Assembly: GCA_964638245.1 (NCBI GenBank)
Contig: CAZWZG010000044.1
Span: forward strand, 1 to 19,260
Direction: 5' to 3'
From: CAZWZG01 sp964638245
GTDB taxonomy: Bacteria > Pseudomonadota > Alphaproteobacteria > Rhodobacterales > Rhodobacteraceae
DNA length: 19,260 nt
Each line of letters starts with the position of its first letter. Positions within the stretch are counted from its first letter, which is position 1. Positions 6,072 through 12,642 of the stretch are shown piece after piece. A program made the position numbers and the translations under genes. The notes below the pieces were generated by a model that worked only from the letters and a program-made list of their open reading frames with translations, was not told where the DNA came from and ran no database searches.

Positions 6072-8444
6072 ATGGCCGATCTGCCCATCAATGATGCCCT
6101 GCCCGCGCTGCTTGACGCTTTGCGCGCCCGTTCGATGGCCGTTCTTCAAGCGCCGCCGGGGGCGGGTAAGACGACGCGGGTGCCGCTGGCGCTTTTGGAG
6201 GCCGGCCTGGCTCCGGGACGCACGATCCTGCTGGAGCCGCGCCGGTTGGCCGCGCGCGCGGCGGCGATGCGGATGGCCGAAACGCTGGGCGAGCCGGTGG
6301 GGCAGACGATCGGTTACCGGATGCGGGGCGACACGAAGGTATCAAAGACGACGCGGATCGAGGTGGTGACCGAAGGCATTCTGACCCGGATGATCCAGAG
6401 CGATCCTGAACTCGCCGGTGTTGGCACAGTGATCTTTGACGAATTCCATGAGCGTTCGCTGCAGGCCGATCTGGGGCTCGCGCTGACGCTGGAGGTGCGC
6501 GGAGCTTTGCGCGAGGACCTCCAGATCATCGTGATGTCGGCGACGCTGGACGCCGAGCCGGTGGCTGCGCTACTGGGCGATGCGCCGGTGATCACGTCCG
6601 AGGGCCGCAGCCATCCCGTAGAGACCCGCTGGCTGGAGCACCCCCTGCCCCGCGACCATGACTTTGCCCGTGAGACGGCGCGGCTGGTGGAGCGCGCGTT
6701 GGGAGACACCGCCGAGGGCGATGTGCTGGTTTTTCTGGCCGGCGCTGGGGATGTCCATCGGGTGGCTGGGCTGATACCGACCGCACCCGGCATAGTGGTC
6801 CATATGCTTTACGGCGCGATGAAACCTGCCGATCAGGATCGCGCGTTGGCGCCGGACACGGCTGCGCGCAAGGTGATCCTGTCAACGGCGATTGCCGAAA
6901 CCTCTTTGACGATCCCGGGGGTGCGGGTGGTTGTGGATGCTGGCCGCGCGCGGCGGGCGCGTGTCGATCCTGGCACAATGATGGGGCGGTTGGTGACGGA
7001 ACGGGTCACGCGCGCCGAGGCGGAACAGCGGCGGGGTCGCGCGGGACGTGAAGCGCCCGGTGTCGCTTATCGGCTTTGGGCACGCGCAGAAGAAGGGGCG
7101 CTGGCGACGTTTCCGGACCCCGAAATTCGCTCGACGGATCTGACCGGGTTGGCGCTCGACCTGGCGGTCTGGGGCGCCAAGGATGCGCGTGACCTGGCGT
7201 TTCTTGACCCGCCGCGGGACAGTGACCTTGAGGCGGCGCGGGGCGTGCTGGCGCGGCTTGGGGCACTGGATCGAGCGGGAAGCCTGACCGACCATGGCCG
7301 CGCGATCGCCGCTTTGCCGGTGCACCCTCGGATCGGTCACATGCTCAGCATCGCGGGCGCGGCGGCCGCGCCTTTGGCCGCGTATCTCGATCGTTCAAGG
7401 GGCGCGCGGGAGGAGGATCTGGAAACCGCGCTGCGTCACGCACCGCCCGATATCCGGCGCGAAGGCAAGCGTCTGGCGAAACTGGTGTCTGAAGGGGCCG
7501 CGTATGACATTGCCGAGCAGGCTGCGCTTGCCTTTCCTGACAGGGTCGCGCGGCGGCGTCCGGGGGAGGCGCCGCGTTGGGTGACGGTTGGAGGAACAGG
7601 ACTGAAGGCAGAGCGCGGGTCGCGATTTGCGCAGGCCGAGTGGCTGGTGGCGACCGATACGGATGGCGATCCGCGAGAGGCCCGTTTGCGGCAAGCTGAG
7701 GCGCTGGATGAAAGCGCGGTGCGCCGCTTGTTCGGCGATCAGATCACATGGGAGGAAAGCGTCCGCTGGAATGGCACCCGCGTCCAAGCAATGCGTTGCG
7801 AAGTCTTGGGCGCCGTCGTCCTGAAAGAAGCGCCCTGGGCCGAGGCGTCGGTCGAGCGATGCGTGGCCGCGATGATCGAGGGGATACGCCAGATCGGGTT
7901 ATCGCCCGGCCCTCCTGCCGCCCGCCTCATGGCGCGCGTGGAGGCGGCTCGCGCCGAGGGGTTGGATTTGCCTGCAATGGATGAAGCGTCTTTGCTTGAT
8001 GAGGCGGAGGACTGGCTTGGCCCGTATCTAGCCGACATTCGCACAGCGGATGCCTTCGATAAATTCGACTTGCTGCCTGCGCTACAGGCCCGCCTTGGCT
8101 ACGCGGGTCAGCAGGCGCTGGATGCCCATGCGCCGAGCCATTACACCACGCCTCTTGGGCGCCGCGTGCCGATTGAGTATTCGGACGCGGGCCCGGAAGT
8201 TGCGCTGAAGCTGCAAGAAGTCCTCGGTGTCACGACCCATCCGCGCGCGGCGGGCAAACCGATCCGGTTCTCGCTTCTCTCCCCCGCCGGGCGGCCGATC
8301 CAGGTGACGATGGACCTTCCGAGCTTCTGGACCGGGGCTTATGGCGATCTTAGGAAAGACATGAGAGGCCGTTATCCCAAGCACGATTGGCCCGAGGATC
8401 CGGCGAATGCGCGACCTCAAGCCGGGGCGAAGCGGCGAACTTGA
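6072..8444 (+). CDS. hrpB: ATP-dependent RNA helicase HrpB (DEAH/RHA family)
   Basis: A 790-residue superfamily 2 helicase. Motif I is APPGAGKTT (27-35); motif II is DEFH (123-126), the DEAH-box variant typical of HrpB; motif III is SAT (156-158). Motif V lies in STAIAETSLTIPGVRVVVD (271-289) and motif VI is QRRGRAGR (319-326). After the helicase core come the HA2-like winged-helix region and the HrpB-specific C-terminal domain, ending near FWTGAYGDLRKDMRGRYPKHDWPEDP, a conserved HrpB tail. Length fits the family (about 800). HrpB is cytoplasmic; its RNA substrate is not established in this group. The ATG at 6072 has no good Shine-Dalgarno sequence, so translation may depend on coupling to, or readthrough from, the DUF3108 gene. 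Confidence 0.95.
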   Translation: MADLPINDALPALLDALRARSMAVLQAPPGAGKTTRVPLALLEAGLAPGRTILLEPRRLAARAAAMRMAETLGEPVGQTIGYRMRGDTKVSKTTRIEVVTEGILTRMIQSDPELAGVGTVIFDEFHERSLQADLGLALTLEVRGALREDLQIIVMSATLDAEPVAALLGDAPVITSEGRSHPVETRWLEHPLPRDHDFARETARLVERALGDTAEGDVLVFLAGAGDVHRVAGLIPTAPGIVVHMLYGAMKPADQDRALAPDTAARKVILSTAIAETSLTIPGVRVVVDAGRARRARVDPGTMMGRLVTERVTRAEAEQRRGRAGREAPGVAYRLWARAEEGALATFPDPEIRSTDLTGLALDLAVWGAKDARDLAFLDPPRDSDLEAARGVLARLGALDRAGSLTDHGRAIAALPVHPRIGHMLSIAGAAAAPLAAYLDRSRGAREEDLETALRHAPPDIRREGKRLAKLVSEGAAYDIAEQAALAFPDRVARRRPGEAPRWVTVGGTGLKAERGSRFAQAEWLVATDTDGDPREARLRQAEALDESAVRRLFGDQITWEESVRWNGTRVQAMRCEVLGAVVLKEAPWAEASVERCVAAMIEGIRQIGLSPGPPAARLMARVEAARAEGLDLPAMDEASLLDEAEDWLGPYLADIRTADAFDKFDLLPALQARLGYAGQQALDAHAPSHYTTPLGRRVPIEYSDAGPEVALKLQEVLGVTTHPRAAGKPIRFSLLSPAGRPIQVTMDLPSFWTGAYGDLRKDMRGRYPKHDWPEDPANARPQAGAKRRT

Positions 8445-8498
8445 CGCGCGGGGCGGTTCGCGTCACGGCTAGGGGCAAGAATTGAGGAGAGAGCACCC

Positions 8499-8738
8499 AT
8501 GTCAATCATGGAAGGCATTGCGGACGATCTGGCCCAGAAGGCGCTGGACGTCGAAGCCAAGTCCGGGGACGAAACGATCATCCGCAAGGTGGCGGATGCC
8601 ATCGGAAACTCGTCCCCCACCATGCAGGAGGCGTTCCTGACGGCGATCCGGGTGCGGCGCGGGGACCGGCGGGCGCATGAGTTGTTGGATGCGGAATTGG
8701 AACGGTTGTCGCGGGGGCTGCCCAGTCCGGAGGATTGA
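8499..8738 (+). CDS. Small acidic helical protein of unknown function
   Basis: A 79-residue soluble protein, predicted mostly helical (MEGIADDLAQKALDVEAKSG..., then a second helical half containing VRRGDRRAHELLDAELERLSRG). It has no Cys, no signal peptide and no membrane segment. GAGGAGAG upstream of the ATG is a convincing ribosome binding site, and the codon usage matches its neighbours, so I take it as real. It follows hrpB by 54 bases on the same strand and may share its transcript. I do not recognise the family. Confidence 0.7.
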   Translation: MSIMEGIADDLAQKALDVEAKSGDETIIRKVADAIGNSSPTMQEAFLTAIRVRRGDRRAHELLDAELERLSRGLPSPED

Positions 8739-8840
8739 GGCGGGCGAGCGCCGGCCCGCGGTGTGGCGCATACAACCGCAAAGACTTGGCACTTTATGGT
8801 GACGCATCATCTTCCGATCGGACCGCGCGCAAACGATGAA

Positions 8841-8863
8841 AAAGCGCCGCCCCGGTGGGGCGG
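8841..8863 (-). terminator. Rho-independent terminator of argD-argF
   Basis: On the minus strand CCGCCCC / GGGGCGG forms a 7-bp stem with loop ACC, followed by CGC and then five T residues. An outer AGCGC / GCGCT pairing can lengthen it. It lies about 45 bases after the argF stop. The rest of the 170-base gap (8739-8908) holds no gene that I can support. Confidence 0.8.
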
Positions 8864-8908
8864 GCCGGCGCTCGCCCGGCGGCTCTTCGAGCCTTGTCCC
8901 GGGCGGGG

Positions 8909-9835
8909 TTAGACCCCTAGACAGTGCCGCATGATTGCTTTTTGGGCGTGCAGCCGGTTTTCGGCCTCGTCAAAGATCACCGATTGCGGGCCGTCCATGA
9001 CGCTATCAGTGACTTCTTCGCCGCGATGTGCGGGCAGACAGTGCATGAAAAGCGCGTCTTTGCCAGCGGCCTCCATGAGAGCATCATTGACCTGATAGGG
9101 GCGCAGAAGGTTGTGACGACGTTCGCGCGCAGACGGCGCATCATGCATCGACACCCATGTGTCGGCCAGCACGAGGTCCGCGCCTTCGACCGCCTTCATC
9201 GGGTCGCGTTCGATCCGGATATCTGCGCCTTTTGATCGGGCGAGATCGACGAATTCCTGTTCCGGATCAAGCACTTCCGGCCCAGAAAACGTCACGTTGA
9301 ACCCGAACTGACCGGCTGCATGGAGGAAAGACGCACAAACGTTGTTGCCGTCGCCGCACCAGACGACATTCTTTCCTTCGATCGAGCCTCGATGCTCTTC
9401 AAAGGTCAGGATATCGGCCATGATCTGACACGGATGGCTGCGGTCGGTCAGGCCGTTAATCACCGGCACGGTGGCGTGGTCGGCAAGTTCCAGAAGCGTC
9501 GCCTCTTCGAACGTGCGGATCATGATCATGTCGACGAACCGCGACAGCACGCGCGCCGTGTCGGCGACGCTTTCGCCATGGCCAAGCTGCATTTCCGAGC
9601 CGGTGAGCAGCATTGTCTGACCACCCATCTGCCGGACGCCGACGTCGAAGGACACGCGCGTCCGGGTCGAAGGTTTTTCGAAGATCAGCGCGACCAGATG
9701 GCCCTCAAACGGGCGCTCGTCGTCGGGTGTGCCCTTGGGCCGCCCGGCGCGGGCGGCCTTGATGGCCCCGGCTTGGTCGAGGATGGCCCGCAGCGCGGCG
9801 GGGTCGGTTTTGTGGATGTCTAGGAAATGGGTCAT
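8909..9835 (-). CDS. argF: Ornithine carbamoyltransferase
   Basis: A 308-residue enzyme that makes citrulline from ornithine and carbamoyl phosphate, the sixth step of arginine synthesis. The carbamoyl-phosphate loop STRTR is at 56-60, the HPCQ motif at 134-137 and the ornithine-binding/catalytic FMHCLPAHRGEEV motif around Cys266. DTWVSM (225-230) is the usual ornithine-loop motif. Length and motif order match the catabolic/anabolic OTC family without gaps. Its ATG overlaps the argD stop as ATGA (9832-9835), so translation is coupled and argD lies upstream in the operon; pairing with argD argues for an anabolic role. Confidence 0.97.
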   Translation of the reverse strand: MTHFLDIHKTDPAALRAILDQAGAIKAARAGRPKGTPDDERPFEGHLVALIFEKPSTRTRVSFDVGVRQMGGQTMLLTGSEMQLGHGESVADTARVLSRFVDMIMIRTFEEATLLELADHATVPVINGLTDRSHPCQIMADILTFEEHRGSIEGKNVVWCGDGNNVCASFLHAAGQFGFNVTFSGPEVLDPEQEFVDLARSKGADIRIERDPMKAVEGADLVLADTWVSMHDAPSARERRHNLLRPYQVNDALMEAAGKDALFMHCLPAHRGEEVTDSVMDGPQSVIFDEAENRLHAQKAIMRHCLGV

Positions 9836-11013
9836 GACGCGGCCCTTGCTTTAAGCGCTCTGGCGGCCTGGTCGAGCCGGGCAAGGCCTTCGTCGATTTC
9901 GGCCTCGGTGATGGTGAGCGGCGGCAGGATGCGGATCACGTTGTCGGCCGCCGGGATGACGATGACGTCGGCACCATAGCCTGCGGCAACGACCTCGGCC
10001 GGGGGGATCCGGCATTTGAGGCCTTGCATGAGGCCCTGCCCGCGCTGGAGTTCGAAGATCTCGGGGTGCGCGTCGATGAGCGCGCCGAGGCCTTGGGTGA
10101 GGCGACCCGCCTTCTTGCGCACGTCTTCAAGGAAGTCCTCATCCGCGACGATGTCCAAGACGGTCGCCCCAATCGCGCAGCCCAGAGGGTTGCCGCCGTA
10201 GGTCGAGCCATGGGTGCCAAGCCCCATGCCAGACGCGGCGTTTTCCGTGGCCAGCACCGCACCCAGCGGGAAGCCTCCGCCGATGCCTTTTGCGACCATC
10301 ATGATGTCGGGCGTGATACCGGACCATTCGTGGGCGAACAGCCTCCCCGTCCGGCCCACGCCGCATTGCACCTCATCAAGGATCAGGAGCGCGCCGGTTT
10401 CATCGCAGAGATCGCGCAGGCCTTTGAGGCACTGGTCGGGGACCGGGACGATCCCGCCCTCGCCCTGCACAGGTTCGACGATGACGGCAGCGATCTTGTC
10501 CGTTAGCGCGGCGCGTAGGGCGTCGTGGTCGCCGAAGGGCAGATGCGTGAAGCCAGGCAAGAGTGGGCCAAATCCATGGGTCATCTTTTCGCTGCCCGCG
10601 GCGGCGATGCCGGCGGAAGAGCGGCCATGGAACGAGCCGGTGAAGGCGAGGATCTCGCTGCGATCCTCACCCTTCTCGAACCAGTATTTGCGCGCCATTT
10701 TCACGGCCAGCTCACAAGCCTCAGTCCCCGAATTGGTGAAAAACACTGTATCGGCAAAGGTTTCCTCGACCAGCCGGTCGGCGAGGTCCTGCTGTTCGGG
10801 CACCTCATAGAGGTTCGAGACATGCCAAAGCTTGGCCCCCTGATCCTTCAGCGTCTCGACCAATGCCGGGTGGGCATGGCCGAGCGCATTGACCGCAATC
10901 CCGGCGCCGAGGTCGAGCATGCGTCGGCCATCCTTGGTCTCCAGCCAGCTGCCTTCGCCTTTGGTGAAAGCAAGGTTCGCGCGCGCATAGGTCGGCAAGA
11001 GAGACGGGATCAT
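9832..11013 (-). CDS. argD: Acetylornithine/succinyldiaminopimelate aminotransferase
   Basis: A 393-residue class III PLP aminotransferase. NSGTEA (94-99) binds the cofactor phosphate, LDEVQCGVGRTG (212-223) has the PLP-ring aspartate Asp213, and Lys242 in MMVAKGIGGGFPLGA is the Schiff-base lysine. FTGSFHGR (124-131) is also family-typical. The first start in this frame is 11070, but the family begins near MIPSLLPTYARANLAF, and AAGGG lies 7 bases before the ATG at 11013, so that start is used. It transfers an amino group to N-acetylglutamate semialdehyde in arginine synthesis and, in many bacteria, also serves lysine synthesis. It is first gene of an argD-argF operon. The upstream region may carry regulation (see the separate entries). 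Confidence 0.96.
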   Translation of the reverse strand: MIPSLLPTYARANLAFTKGEGSWLETKDGRRMLDLGAGIAVNALGHAHPALVETLKDQGAKLWHVSNLYEVPEQQDLADRLVEETFADTVFFTNSGTEACELAVKMARKYWFEKGEDRSEILAFTGSFHGRSSAGIAAAGSEKMTHGFGPLLPGFTHLPFGDHDALRAALTDKIAAVIVEPVQGEGGIVPVPDQCLKGLRDLCDETGALLILDEVQCGVGRTGRLFAHEWSGITPDIMMVAKGIGGGFPLGAVLATENAASGMGLGTHGSTYGGNPLGCAIGATVLDIVADEDFLEDVRKKAGRLTQGLGALIDAHPEIFELQRGQGLMQGLKCRIPPAEVVAAGYGADVIVIPAADNVIRILPPLTITEAEIDEGLARLDQAARALKARAAS

Positions 11014-11041
11014 TGGAATACCCTTTGCAGTCAGAAGCCCC

Positions 11042-11070
11042 GATGTGCCAGCGGGGCCGTGGTGTGTCAA
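11042..11070 (-). promoter_or_regulatory. Candidate promoter directly upstream of argD
   Basis: On the minus strand a perfect TTGACA (11070-11065) is followed after 17 bases by CACATC (11047-11042), a poor -10. Transcription would start near 11035 and give a leader of about 20 bases that includes the argD ribosome binding site. The -35 is excellent and the -10 weak, so this is a candidate only. It competes with the idea that argD is read from further upstream through the arginine-rich mini-ORF. Confidence 0.4.
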
Positions 11071-11108
11071 TTATTGTGGAAGATGAGCGCAAGCGCGCCG
11101 CGCATGGA

Positions 11109-11150
11109 TCAGCGGCGGCGTCGGAGACGGATATCGGTCTTGATGCTCAT
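11109..11150 (-). promoter_or_regulatory. Candidate arginine-rich leader peptide ORF upstream of argD-argF
   Basis: A 13-codon ORF on the argD strand encodes MSIKTDIRLRRRR followed by TGA: five Arg codons among the last six (CGT, then CGA CGC CGC CGC). It ends 95 bases before the argD start. A Cys- or Trp-style attenuation leader is expected to look like this, with codons for the end product placed just before the stop. A 6-bp hairpin, GCCCCG / CGGGGC (11042-11037 and 11057-11052 on the minus strand), lies between it and argD, but its T tract is weak (TTCT). No Shine-Dalgarno sequence precedes the ORF. A TTGTCG (11185-11180), 17 bases, TAAGCC (11162-11157) arrangement would start RNA at the ATG itself. 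Suggestive, not demonstrated. Confidence 0.35.
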
Positions 11151-11208
11151 GGGCGCGGCTTAGCGTGGGATGGGCGCTGCGACAAGATGGATTTTATCCA
11201 GCGGCTCC

Positions 11209-11236
11209 TTGCGCCTGCCGAATCAGTGTTTAGTAT
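11209..11236 (+). promoter_or_regulatory. Candidate gcrA promoter containing a GANTC methylation site
   Basis: TTGCGC (11209-11214) and TAGTAT (11231-11236) are spaced by 16 bases, and GAATC (11220-11224) lies in the spacer. GANTC is the target of the CcrM methyltransferase, and GcrA is known in Caulobacter to act with sigma-70 at promoters bearing methylated GANTC. The boxes are imperfect matches. Confidence 0.45.
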
Positions 11237-11268
11237 AGAGGCCTCGTTGAAACGAAGGTGTCTCCTGA

Positions 11269-11817
11269 ATGTCCTGGACTGATGAACGCGTTGAGCTGTT
11301 GAAGAAGATGTGGGGCGAAGGCCAGTCGGCCAGCCAGATCGCCAAAGAGCTTGGCGGCATCACGCGCAATGCCGTGATTGGCAAGGTGCATCGTCTTGGA
11401 CTGTCCAACCGCTCGGGCGGCGGGACGGAAGCCAAGCCAGCGGCAAAGACGACCAAGGCCAAGCCAGCTCCTGCGGAGGCAAAAGCCGAAGCGCCCGCCG
11501 AGGAAAAACCAGCCGCGCCAGTGACGCCAATCCGGTCGAAGCCCGTGCTCGTACCGGGCCAGCCTTTGCCACCCCAGCCATCGGCCAATGAAATCAGCCC
11601 GGAAGCCTTGGCGACCGTACGTGCGGTCGAAAAGAAGGCCAAGAAGATGAACCTGATGGAGCTGACCGAACGGACCTGCAAATGGCCGATCGGGGACCCA
11701 GCGACAGACGAGTTCTGGTTCTGTGGTCTGGCCGTTCAGCCCGGAAAGCCCTATTGCGAAGCACATGTCGGCGTGGCGTTCCAGCCGATGAGCTCGCGCC
11801 GCGATCGGCGGCGGTAA
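11269..11817 (+). CDS. gcrA: GcrA cell-cycle regulator
   Basis: A 182-residue alphaproteobacterial transcription factor. Residues 1-46 are the DNA-binding helix-turn-helix (WTDERVELLKKMW..., TRNAVIGKVHRLGLS). A long Ala/Lys/Pro linker (about 50-115) follows. The C-terminal domain (about 128-175) binds sigma-70 domain 2 and contains CKWPIGDPATDEFWFCG and PYCEAH (Cys137, Cys152, Cys163, His166). In Caulobacter, GcrA works with CcrM methylation of GANTC sites to control division and replication genes. AAGG lies about 10 bases before the ATG. The gene is divergent from argD and convergent with the VPLPA-CTERM gene. Confidence 0.96.
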   Translation: MSWTDERVELLKKMWGEGQSASQIAKELGGITRNAVIGKVHRLGLSNRSGGGTEAKPAAKTTKAKPAPAEAKAEAPAEEKPAAPVTPIRSKPVLVPGQPLPPQPSANEISPEALATVRAVEKKAKKMNLMELTERTCKWPIGDPATDEFWFCGLAVQPGKPYCEAHVGVAFQPMSSRRDRRR

Positions 11818-11840
11818 GCCATTCATTCGAAATCAGAAAA

Positions 11841-11874
11841 GGGCACTCCCTACAAAGGAAGAGCCCCTATTTTT
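11841..11874 (+). terminator. Terminator of gcrA (possibly bidirectional)
   Basis: GGGC-A-CTCCC and GGAAGA-GCCC form an imperfect stem (two mismatches) with loop TACAAA, followed by CCTATTTTTATT. An alternative 6-7 bp stem AGCCCC / GGGGCT encloses the T run and reaches into the end of the convergent gene. On the minus strand the first stem is followed by TTTT, so it could serve both genes. Confidence 0.6.
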
Positions 11875-12436
11875 ATTGGGGCTTGCGACGCACCAGGGCC
11901 AGCCCTCCTAAAGCCGCGAGAAGGAAACCACCCGCCGCAGGGATCGGGATCTCGGCCGGTCCGACAACGACATTGTCAAAACCGAACGACCCTTCGTTAC
12001 TGCTGAACTGATTCTGAGTGAATTGGAGCGCGACGATGTTTCGGAACGACGGCGCAAAGCTGTATGTGCTGAGCGTGGTGATACCGACGAAGTCCTGCGA
12101 CGTGGTGCCACCATCCGAAAGAATGCCCATGATCGTTGCTTCAACGCCGCTGTCGTAGGGGCTGAAGTAAACTAGATCAATGCTCTTGGCCGAGAACGCG
12201 GCTCCGTCGATGCGTTCGATTGTGGCCACTGCGCCAGCCTGCACCTGCACATAAGCATCGCCGGAGCGGAAGAAAGTATTCGCGACCTGCCCGGGGGCGT
12301 TTGATGTGCGAAATCCTTCTTCGTCAAACGAAGAAAACGACGATGGCGCGAGGTCATAGTCGAGCGTGATGGAACTTGCGCTGGCAGCGCCAGAGACCAG
12401 AGCGCCAAAACAAAGCGCGAGAAGAAATGGTTTCAA
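11873..12436 (-). CDS. VPLPA-CTERM (PEP-CTERM-like) sorted surface/secreted protein
   Basis: A 187-residue exported protein. The N-terminal signal peptide is MKPFLLALCFGALVSGAASA, with cleavage before SSITLDYD. The mature part is a beta-rich domain with SFSSFDEEGF, a long Thr/Ser-rich middle, and FGFDNVVV near the end, reminiscent of the jelly-roll domains common in PEP-CTERM proteins. The C-terminus IPIPAAGGFLLAALGGLALVRRKPQ has the full sorting layout: an IPIPA variant of the VPLPA box, one hydrophobic helix, then a basic tail. Such tails are handled by exosortase (the XrtD type in Rhodobacterales), which is not in this window. The start is TTG at 12436, with GGGGGA a few bases upstream. 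Function of the mature protein unknown. Confidence 0.8.
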   Translation of the reverse strand: MKPFLLALCFGALVSGAASASSITLDYDLAPSSFSSFDEEGFRTSNAPGQVANTFFRSGDAYVQVQAGAVATIERIDGAAFSAKSIDLVYFSPYDSGVEATIMGILSDGGTTSQDFVGITTLSTYSFAPSFRNIVALQFTQNQFSSNEGSFGFDNVVVGPAEIPIPAAGGFLLAALGGLALVRRKPQ

Positions 12437-12519
12437 GGAAAATCCCCCAAGTAAAAACAGTTAACGGGTTAGTCTTGCACGGATGGCCGTTACGACAAAA
12501 GGAAATCTGACGTAGCAAT

Positions 12520-12609
12520 GGGGGCTTCGCCCCCGCGCTTACCGCGCTCCCCCAGGATACTTGATGACCTTTGGAGGCCAAAACTGCTCCAAAGGTCCTT
12601 AAATATCCT
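12520..12609. repeat. Structured intergenic inverted repeat (likely Rhodobacterales repeat element)
   Basis: The 206-base gap between the VPLPA-CTERM and opp genes holds two structures. A perfect hairpin GGGGGC-TTC-GCCCCC lies at 12520-12534. A long inverted repeat lies at 12554-12576 and 12587-12609: 23-base arms with four mismatches and a fully matched ACCTTTGGAG core, separated by a 10-base loop. A short GCGC-TTACC-GCGC hairpin sits between them. The pattern (CCCCC, then GGATA-TTTAAGGACC) resembles an intergenic element that I recall as repeated in many Rhodobacteraceae genomes. The element could act as a terminator for oppDF, be a mobile-element relic, or both. Confidence 0.65.
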
Positions 12610-12642
12610 CGCCGAAGGCAAGTAGTTCAATCTTAAATTATC

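Noticed and set aside
8793..8815. Sigma-54-like TTGGCAC sequence in the gap after the small ORF
   Set aside because: The -24 half is good, but the -12 half (expected TTGC) is missing at the right spacing, and no plus-strand gene follows.
11013..11282. 89-codon plus-strand frame between argD and gcrA
   Set aside because: It overlaps the argD start and the gcrA start and promoter, has no family resemblance and no ribosome binding site; the space is better explained as divergent regulatory DNA.
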